A stretch of 64,000 bases of DNA from Muricoccus nepalensis. Lineage in GTDB: Bacteria; Pseudomonadota; Alphaproteobacteria; Acetobacterales; Acetobacteraceae. Where the stretch lies: NCBI RefSeq assembly GCF_006438825.1, contig NZ_RCZP01000025.1, forward strand, positions 1 to 64,000. The letters are read 5' to 3'. The notes under the pieces were generated by a model. It was given only the letters and a program-made list of their open reading frames with translations, ran no database searches and was not told the origin of the DNA. The translations under genes and the position numbers were made by a program. Positions 21,931-29,285 of the stretch are shown here, piece by piece (the first letter of the stretch is position 1; every line of letters begins with the position of its first letter).

Positions 21931-23040
21931 ATGAGCGACGCACCCGACCTCACCCTTCTCGATACCGACGAGGCTCCCACGGACGAGGCTCTGTGGGCGG
22001 CGCTGCTGCGGCGGGAGGCCTTGCCGGGGCGCTTCTATGGCGTGACGACCCAGGGGGTGGTCTGCCGGCTGGGCTGCCCGGCGCGGCCGCCGCTGCGGCG
22101 GAACGTGCGCTTCTTCGGCGCGGTGGACGAGGCGGTGGCGGCGGGGTTCCGGCCCTGCCGGCGCTGCGACCCGGGCGGCGAGCGGGCCGCGATCCACGCC
22201 GCCGCCGTGCGCGCGGCCGGCGCCGCCATCGAGGCGGCGGTCGCGGCGGGGGAGGAGGTGCCCTCCCTCGCGGCGCTGGCGGCGCGGGCGGGCTTTGCCC
22301 GGCACCACTTCCTGCGGCTGTTCCGGGAAGTGGCCGGCGTGACGCCGCACGGCTTCGCGGCGGCGGTGCGGGCGCGGCGGCTGGGGGAGGCCCTGGCCGC
22401 GGGCGAGCGGGTGGCCGACGCGGTGGCCGGCGCGGGCTTCGGCAGCGAGAGCCGGGTCTACGAGGGCGGCGCGCGGGTGCTGGGCATGACGCCGGGCGCG
22501 GCGCGGCGCGGGGGCGCGGGGGAGGTGATCCGGACCGCCTTCGGCGAGGGCGCGCTCGGGCCCGTGCTGGTGGCGATGACGGATCGCGGCGTCTGCTCGA
22601 TCGCGCTCGGGGCGGACGAGGCCTCGCTGCGGGAGGCGCTCGCGGCGCGCTTCCCGGCCGCGCGGATCGAGCCGGCGGACGGCGCGGCGCGCGAAGCCGT
22701 GGCGCGGGTGCTGGCCTGGGTGGAGGAGCCGCGGGGCGCGCTCGGCCTGCCGCTCGACCTCCGCGGCACGGCCTTCCAGAAGCGGGTCTGGGAGGCGCTG
22801 ATGGCCATCCCGCCGGGCCGGACGATGGACTACGCGGGGCTGGCCGAGAGCCTCGGGCTGCCGCGGGGCGCGCGGGCGGTGGCGCGGGCCTGCGCGACCA
22901 ACGAGGTGGCGCTCGCCGTGCCCTGCCACCGGGTGGTGGGGCGCGACGGGGCGCTGCGGGGCTATCGCTGGAGCCTGACGCGCAAGGCGGCGCTGCTGGC
23001 GCGGGAGGCGGGGGCGCCGGCCGGGGCGGGGGACGCCTAG
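21931..23040 (+). CDS. ada: Ada: bifunctional DNA methylphosphotriester repair/activator and O6-alkylguanine methyltransferase
   Basis: 369 residues from ATG 21931. The N-terminal zinc domain carries all four expected cysteines (C45, C49, C76, C79) in VVCRLGCPARPP and PCRRCDP; one of these accepts a methyl group from methylphosphotriesters in E. coli Ada. An AraC-type helix-turn-helix follows (about 95-190, FARHHFLRLFREVAGVTPHGF). The C-terminal methyltransferase domain has PCHRVVGRDG with acceptor Cys332. All catalytic residues are present, so an intact adaptive-response protein is expected. Its stop overlaps the convergent gene's stop by 4 bases. No alkB lies beside it. Confidence 0.95.
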   Translation: MSDAPDLTLLDTDEAPTDEALWAALLRREALPGRFYGVTTQGVVCRLGCPARPPLRRNVRFFGAVDEAVAAGFRPCRRCDPGGERAAIHAAAVRAAGAAIEAAVAAGEEVPSLAALAARAGFARHHFLRLFREVAGVTPHGFAAAVRARRLGEALAAGERVADAVAGAGFGSESRVYEGGARVLGMTPGAARRGGAGEVIRTAFGEGALGPVLVAMTDRGVCSIALGADEASLREALAARFPAARIEPADGAAREAVARVLAWVEEPRGALGLPLDLRGTAFQKRVWEALMAIPPGRTMDYAGLAESLGLPRGARAVARACATNEVALAVPCHRVVGRDGALRGYRWSLTRKAALLAREAGAPAGAGDA

Positions 23041-23417
23041 CGCGGCGTCAGGTTCTCGCTGCCGATGGCGCTGCTGCCGACGAGGGTCCACTGGCCGGAG
23101 AGGCTGCCGTCGGGCGCGATCTCGTAGATGCTCAGGCCCGGGCGCTCGGACAGGGCGAAGCCGACCGAGAAGACCGTGCCGACGGACATGCCGTAGCCGT
23201 CGATCTGCGCCTGGCCGATCTGCCAGCGGACCCGCCAGGAGGCGAGGCCGACCTGCTGGATGGTCATGGTGCCCGTGTAGGCGGTGCCGTCGGGGTTGGT
23301 GCCGTTCACGTCGTAGGTGCCGTTCCGCTGGGCCTGGGCGGGGGCGGGGGCCAGGAGGAGGCCGAGGAGGAGGAGGGGCGCCGCGAGGGCGGCGCGGAGG
23401 GAGGTGGTCGGCGTCAT
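23037..23417 (-). CDS. Small secreted protein of unknown function
   Basis: 126 residues from ATG 23417. A clear signal peptide (about 1-27, ending APAQAQ) is followed by a roughly 100-residue beta-rich domain with regularly spaced Gly, Tyr and Trp (GTYDVNGTNPDGTAYTGTM, WRVRWQIGQAQIDGYGM, SLSGQWTLVG). The pattern resembles small beta-barrel exported proteins found in many alphaproteobacteria, but I cannot name the family with certainty. Convergent with ada and 54 bases downstream of the pyruvate kinase gene on the same strand. Confidence 0.72.
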   Translation of the reverse strand: MTPTTSLRAALAAPLLLLGLLLAPAPAQAQRNGTYDVNGTNPDGTAYTGTMTIQQVGLASWRVRWQIGQAQIDGYGMSVGTVFSVGFALSERPGLSIYEIAPDGSLSGQWTLVGSSAIGSENLTPR

Positions 23418-23470
23418 CGCGGATCCTGTTCTCGGAGGGCGTCGCGCGGTGCTTAGCCCTCCCGCCTCGT

Positions 23471-25108
23471 TCAATCCACCACCGCCACGCGCAGCGCGTT
23501 GGTGGTGCCGGGGGTGCCGAAGGGGACGCCGGCCACGACCACGACCTCGTCGCCCTTGACCGCGAAGCCCTCGGCCGAGGCGGCGCGGACGCCCTTGGCG
23601 ACCATGTCGGTCATGCTCGCGGGCTCCTTGCTCGGCACGGGGTGGACGCCCCAAACGAGGGCGAGGCGGCGGGCGGTGGATTCGCTGGCGGTCAGCCCGA
23701 GGATGGGGGCGGCCGGGCGCTCGCGCGCGACGCGGAGCACGGTGGAGCCGGTGGAGGTGAAGCAGGCGATCGCCTCGGCCTCGATGGTGCTCGCGATCTG
23801 GCGGGCGGCGGCGGCGATGGCGTCGGACGAGGTGTGGCGGGGGTCGGGGCGGGCGGCGTCGGTCATGGCGCGCCAGCCCGGGTCCTGCTCGGTGCGGGCG
23901 ATGATGCGGTCCATGATGTTGACGGCCTCGTAGGGGTAGCTGCCGGCCGCGGTCTCGGCGGAGAGCATGACGGCGTCGGCGCCGTCGAAGACGGCGGTGG
24001 CGACGTCGGACGCCTCGGCGCGGGTGGGGGTGGGGGCGCTGATCATGCTCTCCAGCATCTGGGTCGCGACCACCACCGGCAGGCCGCGGGCGCGGGCCGC
24101 GCGGATGATGCGCTTCTGGATGAGGGGAACCTCCTCGGGCGGGCATTCTACGCCGAGGTCGCCGCGGGCGACCATGACGGCGTCGGCGAGGTCGAGGATG
24201 GCGTCCATGTGCTCGACGGCCTGGGGCTTCTCCATCTTCACCATGATCCAGGCGCGGCCGGCCGCGATCTCCTTCGCCTCGGCGACGTCCTCGGGGCGCT
24301 GGACGAAGGAGAGGCCGATGAACTCGACGCCCTGCTCGAGCACGAAGGCGAGGTCGGCGCGGTCCTTCTCGGTCAGGGCGGGGATGGGCAGCGCCACGTC
24401 GGGGACATTCACGCCCTTGCGGTCGGAGAGCGGGCCGCCGACGAGGACTTCGGTCTCGAGGTGGTCCTCCCGCTGGCGGGTGACGCCGAGGCGGAGCTTG
24501 CCGTCGTCCAGCAGGAGGCTCGTGCCGATGCGGGCGGCGTGGATGATCTCGGGGTGGGGGAGCTGCACGCGGCGGACGTCGCCGGGGACGGGAGAGAGGT
24601 CGAGGCGGAAGGGCTGGCCGGGCTGGAGCTGGACGCGCCCGCCCGCGAACTTGCCGACGCGGAGCTTCGGGCCCTGCACGTCGGCCAGGATGCCGATCGG
24701 GCGGCCGGTGCGGCGCTCGAGGTCGCGGATGGTGGCGATGCGGGCGGCGTGGTCCTCGTGGGAGCCGTGGGAGAAGTTGAGGCGGAAGATGTCGGCGCCG
24801 GCGCGGAACAGGCGCTCGATCACCTCCGGGCTGGCGCTGGCCGGGCCGAGGGTCGCGATCATCTTCGTGCGGCGGCGGCGGCGGATGGCGATCTTGGGGG
24901 CCAAGCGGGGCGCTCCTGTGGGGACGGCGGAAGGGGTGGGCAGGAGGGCTTCGGGGGCGACCTCCATGATGCGGGCCACCTCCTCCACGCGCTCGGGCGG
25001 GACGCGGCGCCACTGCGAGACGGCGGCGGTGGAGATGCCGAGCCCGTTGGCGATGCGGGTGACGGCGCCGCGCCGGGCGAGGAGGGCTTCGAGGGCTTGG
25101 TCGCGCAT
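23471..25108 (-). CDS. pyk: Pyruvate kinase with N-terminal YdaS/Cro-like helix-turn-helix extension
   Basis: Converts phosphoenolpyruvate and ADP to pyruvate and ATP. Residues from about 79 on are a complete pyruvate kinase: KMIATLGPAS, ADIFRLNFSHGSHEDH, LADVQGPKLRVG, KMEKPQAVEHMDAI, VMVARGDLGVE, and MLSAETAAGSYP. The first 58 or so residues are an additional small DNA-binding domain (GAVTRIANGLGISTAAVSQW, then VPPERVEEVARIMEV) of YdaS/Cro type, joined by a Pro/Ala linker. An internal TTG at 24904 (residue 69), 8 bases after AGGAG, would give a normal 477-residue enzyme starting APKIAIRRRRR, so two products from one frame are possible. Whether the fused form is made is not known from sequence. 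Confidence 0.9.
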   Translation of the reverse strand: MRDQALEALLARRGAVTRIANGLGISTAAVSQWRRVPPERVEEVARIMEVAPEALLPTPSAVPTGAPRLAPKIAIRRRRRTKMIATLGPASASPEVIERLFRAGADIFRLNFSHGSHEDHAARIATIRDLERRTGRPIGILADVQGPKLRVGKFAGGRVQLQPGQPFRLDLSPVPGDVRRVQLPHPEIIHAARIGTSLLLDDGKLRLGVTRQREDHLETEVLVGGPLSDRKGVNVPDVALPIPALTEKDRADLAFVLEQGVEFIGLSFVQRPEDVAEAKEIAAGRAWIMVKMEKPQAVEHMDAILDLADAVMVARGDLGVECPPEEVPLIQKRIIRAARARGLPVVVATQMLESMISAPTPTRAEASDVATAVFDGADAVMLSAETAAGSYPYEAVNIMDRIIARTEQDPGWRAMTDAARPDPRHTSSDAIAAAARQIASTIEAEAIACFTSTGSTVLRVARERPAAPILGLTASESTARRLALVWGVHPVPSKEPASMTDMVAKGVRAASAEGFAVKGDEVVVVAGVPFGTPGTTNALRVAVVD

Positions 25109-25116
25109 CCCCGTAG

Positions 25117-25170
25117 GTTAGGGATGTTAAGGCTACCGTGCGAGGGGCGCGTTTGCTTAGTTTTGTTAAG
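25117..25170 (-). promoter_or_regulatory. Two similar dyads in the pyk promoter region
   Basis: In the 132 bases upstream of pyk, two copies of TTAG-N4-GTTAAG occur at 25118-25131 and 25157-25170, 39 bp apart. Each is also a dyad of the form TTA-N7-TAA(G); the second has perfect CTTA/TAAG arms. They stand out as A/T-rich islands in GC-rich DNA and lie 10-60 bp before the start codon. A binding site for the HTH domain of the same protein is a natural hypothesis but is not shown. Confidence 0.45.
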
Positions 25171-25240
25171 TTTTGGGGGCCTTGGCGGGGAGCGGGTGGC
25201 GGGAGCCGGCCGGATGCGTGCCGGCTCCCGGTTGGCGGCG

Positions 25241-26170
25241 TCAGGCCCGGCGGCGCTGGCGGGCGATGGCCATGCCGAGGAGGCCCATCCCGAAGAGCGC
25301 GAGCGAGGCGGGCTCCGGCACGGCGACGGGGCCGATGCGGCCGAAGGCGATGTCGCTGACGGTGGCCAGCCCGAAGCCGCCGAGGAAGCTGGCCGCGCCG
25401 GTGCCGAGGTTGATCGAGTAGAGGCCGTTCGCCCCGGTGGCGGTGGTGAGGGAGGCGAGGGCCTGGCCGGAGAGGCCGTCGATGTCGAAGCCGACGCCGC
25501 TGGCGAGGAAGTTGAGGCCGAGCGAGCCGATGGTGGCCAGGGTGCCGTTGTTCGGCGGGTTCTGGAGCACGAGGGACCCGGTGGCCGCGTCGATGCCGTA
25601 AAGCATGGTGGCCGTGACCGTGCCCGGGACCTGGTTCGTGTAGGCCACCGCCGTCACGGCCGGGTTCGTGCCCGCGTTCGCGTCGCCCGGCGCGTAGGCG
25701 AGCGTCCCGTCGGTGACCGTGACGCCGGTGGTCGGGTTCACCCGCAGGTTGAGGTCGGTGGCGGTGACGACGCGGATGGCGTCCGGCACCGGGTTGAAGG
25801 CCACGCCGACGTCCGGGCTGCCGCCGCCGAGGGGAACGCCGGGCCCGGCCACGCGGGTGGCGGCGCCGCTCGCGGTGTCGATCGTGAAGAGGCCGCCCGA
25901 CTGGCCGAGGGCGTAGAGCTGCCCGTTCGAGGGCCGGACGTCGATGCCGCGGAGGGCCTCCCCGTCCAGGCCGGTGACGCTCAGCGTCGAGGTGACGGCG
26001 GAGGGGGCGGTGGAGTCGAAGCCGACGAGGGTGTTGGACCCAGCGAGGCCGATGACCGGCGCGGCGAGGGCGGCGGGGCCGGTGGCGGCGAGGGCGATGA
26101 CGGATCCGAGGGCGAGCGCGAGGCGGGAGGCCGTCGCCCGGGCGGGGCGCCTGTGGTTCAGCGGGTGCAT
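25241..26170 (-). CDS. Exported DUF4394 protein with PEP-CTERM sorting signal
   Basis: 309 residues: signal peptide (about 1-36), a beta-propeller-like DUF4394 domain (FTIDTASGAATRV, VGVAFNPVPDAIRVV, YTNQVPGTVTATMLYGID), and a C-terminal PEP-CTERM tail made of VPEP, a hydrophobic helix (ASLALFGMGLLGMAIA) and a basic end (RQRRR). PEP-CTERM proteins are cleaved by an exosortase (EpsH/XrtA) and released to the surface or matrix. No exosortase, PrsK or PrsR gene is in the window. A sigma-54-like promoter lies 60-76 bp upstream. Surface exposure is inferred from the tail. Confidence 0.88.
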   Translation of the reverse strand: MHPLNHRRPARATASRLALALGSVIALAATGPAALAAPVIGLAGSNTLVGFDSTAPSAVTSTLSVTGLDGEALRGIDVRPSNGQLYALGQSGGLFTIDTASGAATRVAGPGVPLGGGSPDVGVAFNPVPDAIRVVTATDLNLRVNPTTGVTVTDGTLAYAPGDANAGTNPAVTAVAYTNQVPGTVTATMLYGIDAATGSLVLQNPPNNGTLATIGSLGLNFLASGVGFDIDGLSGQALASLTTATGANGLYSINLGTGAASFLGGFGLATVSDIAFGRIGPVAVPEPASLALFGMGLLGMAIARQRRRA

Positions 26171-26230
26171 AGGGGTGCCTTCTGGTTGGTGGCGGTCGGG
26201 TCCGGCTCAGGCCGTCCCGCGGAACCGTGC

Positions 26231-26246
26231 AGCAAAAGGCGTGCCC
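26231..26246 (-). promoter_or_regulatory. Sigma-54 (-24/-12) promoter for the PEP-CTERM gene
   Basis: Read on the minus strand, GGGCACG-CCTT-TTGCT matches the RpoN consensus (TGGCACG-N4-TTGCW) with one mismatch in the core elements and the required GG-N10-GC spacing. The GG is at about 26245-26244 and the GC at 26233-26232. Transcription would start near 26220, giving a leader of about 50 bases before ATG 26170. PEP-CTERM genes in other bacteria are often under sigma-54 with PrsK/PrsR, which fits. Confidence 0.65.
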
Positions 26247-26604
26247 TAAATTAAAAACTTGTAATCATAGAAGATAATAACGACCGAGTTTTAAGGTGTT
26301 AATTTCACTGACAGAAGGGGGAATGTCAGAAACAGTCGCGTTATTTCCGGATGCGCGATGATCTGATCAATCTTTCATAATTTTTTGCCGTTCGTTGAGT
26401 GGGTTGGATGGTGGCCGGGAGGATGATTCCGGGAGGCGGGCTGCTGCTTCTCGAAGGGCGATAATGTTCGCGAGTTTTCTCTCGCCCGGTTTTCGGCTTG
26501 TCCGGATAACGGGCGTGACCGCGCGGGCCGCGTTTCTCGGCCGGCGCGGTTGACCTGGGGCAGCCGGCCGCGCGCGGCGGTGCGGGCGCGCCAGAGGGGC
26601 GGGG
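26247..26604. other. Non-coding AT-rich region upstream of the PEP-CTERM gene
   Basis: The gap 26171-26604 is the longest gene-free stretch (434 bases). Bases about 26245-26400 are strikingly AT-rich against the rest of the window, as expected for an enhancer/promoter region. It contains a 6-bp dyad at 26308-26329 and a short palindrome TGATC-T-GATCA at 26357-26367. Bases 26400-26604 are GC-rich downstream sequence of the glycerate kinase gene, with stem-forming GC blocks but no clear T-run. A 93-residue frame at 26367-26648 (minus) has no family features and I do not call it a gene. Confidence 0.5.
26308..26329. promoter_or_regulatory. Dyad, candidate enhancer-binding site
   Basis: CTGACA at 26308-26313 and TGTCAG at 26324-26329 form a perfect 6-bp inverted repeat with a 10-base spacer. 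Its centre is about 75 bp upstream of the -24 element, a normal distance for a sigma-54 activator site. The activator identity (a PrsR-like regulator would fit) is inference. Confidence 0.4.
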
Positions 26605-27996
26605 TCAGACCGCGGGAGCGGTGGCCGGCCCCGCGACCAGGACGGCACGGAAGTCGTTCACGTTGGTCAGGGTGGGACCGGTCGTGACGAGGTCGTCGAG
26701 GCCGGCGAAGACGTCGTGGCTGCGATGGGCGGCGAGCGCCGCGCGCGGGTCGATGCCGGAGGCGATGGCGCGGGCGAGGGTGTCGGGGGCCGCGACGGCG
26801 CCGGCGTTGCTCTCGGAGCCGTCGATGCCGTCCGTGTCGGCCATGAGGGACCAGATGCCGGGATGGCCCGCGAGCGCGACCGCGAGGCCGAGGAGGCACT
26901 CGCCATTGCGGCCGCCAGCCCCGCGGGCGGCTCCGAGGGTGACGGTGGTCTCGCCGCCCGAGAGGAGGACGGCGGGGGCGCGGACGGGGTGGCCGTGGGC
27001 GGCGGCCGAGCGGGCGATGCCGGCGAGGAGGGTGCCGGCCTCGCGCGCCTCGCCCTCCAGCGCGTCGCCGAGGATGAGGGGCGCGAGGCCGAGCGCCTCC
27101 GCCTCCTTCGCCGCGGCCTGGAGGGCCATGAGGGGGGTGGCGATGAGGCGGTACTCGGCGCGGGCCAGGCGGGGGTCGCCGGGCTTGGGGGTCTCCTCGG
27201 CGGCGGCGTCGAGATGGGCGCGGACGGGGTCGGGCAGGGGGATGCCGTAGCGGGCGACGATGGCGCGGGCGTCCTCGAAGCGGCTGGGGTCGGGGACGGT
27301 GGGGCCGGAGGCGATGGCGGCGGGGTCGTCGCCGGGGACGTCGGAGATGGCGAGGGTGACGACGCGGGCCGGGTGGGCGGCGGCGGCGAGGCGCCCGCCC
27401 TTGACCGCCGAGAGGTGGCGGCGGACGGCGTTCATCTCGTTGATGGTGGCGCCGCAGGCCAGCAGCGCGCGGTTGACCGCCTGCTTGTCCGCCAGCGTCA
27501 GGCCGGGGGCGGCCAGCGGCATGAGGGCGGAGCCGCCGCCGGAGATGAGGGCGAGGACGAGGTCGTGCTCGGTGAGGCCCTGCACGAGGGAGAGGATGCG
27601 GGCGGCGGCGGCCTCGCCGGCGGCGTCGGGCACCGGGTGGGAGGCCTCGACGACCTCGATGCGGTCGTGCTCGCCGCGCGCGGTGCGGACGCCGTGGCCG
27701 TAGCGGGTGATGACGAGGCCGGTGAGGGGGATGCGCGGCCAGGCGGCCTCGACCGCCGCGGCCATGACGGCCGCGGACTTGCCGGCGCCGACCACGACGA
27801 CCCGGCCGCCCGAGCCCAGCGCCGGCGGCTCGGGCAGGTGGGCGGCGAGGACCTGCCGCGGGTCGGCGCTGGCGATGGCGGCGTCGAGCAGGCGGCGGAG
27901 GGCGGCGCGGGCGCGGGCGTCGTCCCAGGGGGCGTCCGGTTGGGCGTTCGGGGGGGCGTCCGGGGGAGCGGCGCTGGCGTCGGGGGTCGCGGTCAT
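26605..27996 (-). CDS. Glycerate 2-kinase / hydroxypyruvate reductase family (MOFRL, TtuD-like)
   Basis: 463 residues of the DUF4147-MOFRL family, which phosphorylates D-glycerate to 2-phosphoglycerate; some members were named hydroxypyruvate reductase (TtuD). Visible: VVVVGAGKSAAVMAAAVE (N-terminal Rossmann-like), LISGGGSALMPLAAPGLTLADK, NEMNAVRRHLSAVKGGRLA, and the C-terminal MOFRL segment LLSGGETTVTLG...GRNGECLLGLA with DTDGIDGSE. The N-terminus is a 25-residue Asp/Pro/Ala stretch. Divergent from the tartrate dehydrogenase gene with 145 bases between, the arrangement expected for a tartrate-to-glycerate pathway. Confidence 0.9.
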   Translation of the reverse strand: MTATPDASAAPPDAPPNAQPDAPWDDARARAALRRLLDAAIASADPRQVLAAHLPEPPALGSGGRVVVVGAGKSAAVMAAAVEAAWPRIPLTGLVITRYGHGVRTARGEHDRIEVVEASHPVPDAAGEAAAARILSLVQGLTEHDLVLALISGGGSALMPLAAPGLTLADKQAVNRALLACGATINEMNAVRRHLSAVKGGRLAAAAHPARVVTLAISDVPGDDPAAIASGPTVPDPSRFEDARAIVARYGIPLPDPVRAHLDAAAEETPKPGDPRLARAEYRLIATPLMALQAAAKEAEALGLAPLILGDALEGEAREAGTLLAGIARSAAAHGHPVRAPAVLLSGGETTVTLGAARGAGGRNGECLLGLAVALAGHPGIWSLMADTDGIDGSESNAGAVAAPDTLARAIASGIDPRAALAAHRSHDVFAGLDDLVTTGPTLTNVNDFRAVLVAGPATAPAV

Positions 27997-28037
27997 CCTG
28001 GCTCTCCTGGCGAGGGCGCATCTTCACCGGGCGGGGG

Positions 28038-28084
28038 CCGCGGGCAAGCCCGTGGGACGCGCCGGGCGGGCGGGCTTGCCGCGG
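28038..28084. promoter_or_regulatory. Long inverted repeat between divergent glycerate kinase and tartrate dehydrogenase genes
   Basis: Bases 28038-28051 (CCGCGGGCAAGCCC) and 28072-28084 (GGGCTTGCCGCGG) are a 13-bp inverted repeat with a single bulged G and a 20-base spacer. It is centred in the divergent intergenic region, so it could be an operator shared by both promoters; a stable RNA stem is the other reading. No regulator gene is adjacent. Confidence 0.4.
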
Positions 28085-28141
28085 CGGCGGGGGTGTGGAA
28101 TGCGCTGGCGCCGCGAGAGCAAGAGAGGAAGGGCCAGGACC

Positions 28142-29221
28142 ATGCGACGCCACCGGATCGCCGCCATCCCCGCCGACGGCATCGGCAAGGAGGTCATCCC
28201 CGCCGGGCTGCGCGTGCTGGAGGCCCTGGCCCGCCGCGACGGCGGCTTCGCGCTGGAGGTGGAGACGCTTCCCTGGGGCAGCGACTACTACCGCGAGACC
28301 GGCGCGATGATGCCCGAGGACGGGCTGGAGACGCTGCGCGGCTTCGACGCCATCTATTTCGGCGCGGTGGGCGACCCGGACCTGCCGGACAGCGTGACGC
28401 TCTGGGGGCTGCGCCTGAAGATCTGCCAGGGCTTCGACCAGTACGCGAACATCCGCCCGACGCGGGTGCTGCCCGGCCTGACGAGCCCGCTGCGGAGCGT
28501 CGAGCCCGGCGACATCGACTGGGTGATCGTGCGGGAGAACTCCGAAGGCGAGTACGCGGGGCATGGCGGGCGCGCCCATCGCGGGCATCCGGAGGAGGTT
28601 GCGACCGAGACCTCCATCTTCACGCGCGCGGGCGTCGAGCGGATCATGCGGGTCGCCTTCGACATCGCGCGGGGCCGGCCGCGGAAGCTCCTGACGGTGG
28701 TGACCAAGTCCAACGCCCAGCGGCACGGCATGGTGATGTGGGACGACATCGCGGCCGAGGTGGCGAAGGCCTACCCGGACGTGACCGTGGAGAAGGAGCT
28801 GGTGGACGCCATGGCCGCGCGGATGGTGCGCAAGCCCGCCAGCATCGACACGGTGGTGGCGACCAACCTGCACGCGGACATCCTGTCGGACCTGGCGGGG
28901 GCGGTGGCGGGGTCGCTGGGCGTCGCGCCCACGGCCAACCTCGATCCCTCGAAGCGGGCGCCCTCCATGTTCGAGCCGATCCACGGCTCGGCCTTCGACA
29001 TCATGGGCAAGGGGATCGCCAACCCCGTCGCGACCTTCTGGACGGGGGCGATGATGCTCGAGCACCTCGGCGAGCCCGCGGCGGCGGGGGCGCTGATGGC
29101 GGCGGTGGAGCGGGTCTGCGCGGACGGGGTCTTCACGGCGGACCTCGGCGGCACGGCGGACACGGAGGCGGTGACGCGGGCCGTGATCGCGGCAATCGAG
29201 GGGGCGAACAAGGCGGGGTGA
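28142..29221 (+). CDS. Tartrate dehydrogenase/decarboxylase or D-malate dehydrogenase (TtuC/DmlA type)
   Basis: 359-residue NAD-dependent beta-decarboxylating dehydrogenase from ATG 28142 (AGAGAGGAAGGG ribosome site). The family blocks are IPADGIGKEVIPAG, GAVGDPDLPDSVTLWGLRL, NIRPTRVLPG, VRENSEGEYAGHGG, TVVTKSNAQRHGMVMWDD and EPIHGSAFDIMGKGIANP. The NIRP-T-RVLPG and ENSEGEYAG(H)GG motifs favour tartrate/D-malate over 3-isopropylmalate as substrate. With the divergent glycerate kinase, tartrate could pass to glycerate and then 2-phosphoglycerate. Exact substrate preference cannot be fixed from sequence. Confidence 0.88.
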   Translation: MRRHRIAAIPADGIGKEVIPAGLRVLEALARRDGGFALEVETLPWGSDYYRETGAMMPEDGLETLRGFDAIYFGAVGDPDLPDSVTLWGLRLKICQGFDQYANIRPTRVLPGLTSPLRSVEPGDIDWVIVRENSEGEYAGHGGRAHRGHPEEVATETSIFTRAGVERIMRVAFDIARGRPRKLLTVVTKSNAQRHGMVMWDDIAAEVAKAYPDVTVEKELVDAMAARMVRKPASIDTVVATNLHADILSDLAGAVAGSLGVAPTANLDPSKRAPSMFEPIHGSAFDIMGKGIANPVATFWTGAMMLEHLGEPAAAGALMAAVERVCADGVFTADLGGTADTEAVTRAVIAAIEGANKAG

Positions 29222-29285
29222 GGGAGGGCTGACGCGGGCGGCCGGGCGGCCCAGATTGGGCGGCAAGAAACCCGGGAGAGAGACC

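Noticed and set aside
21931-23040. Ada as a degraded or partial gene
   Set aside because: All four zinc cysteines, the AraC HTH and PCHRVVG are present; the gene is complete.
26357-26367. Palindrome TGATC-T-GATCA as an operator
   Set aside because: Short, and GATC-type palindromes occur by chance; kept only as a remark in the gap entry.
26367-26648. 93-residue minus-strand frame in the AT-rich gap
   Set aside because: No family features, no ribosome site, and its N-terminus overlaps the end of the glycerate kinase gene in another frame.
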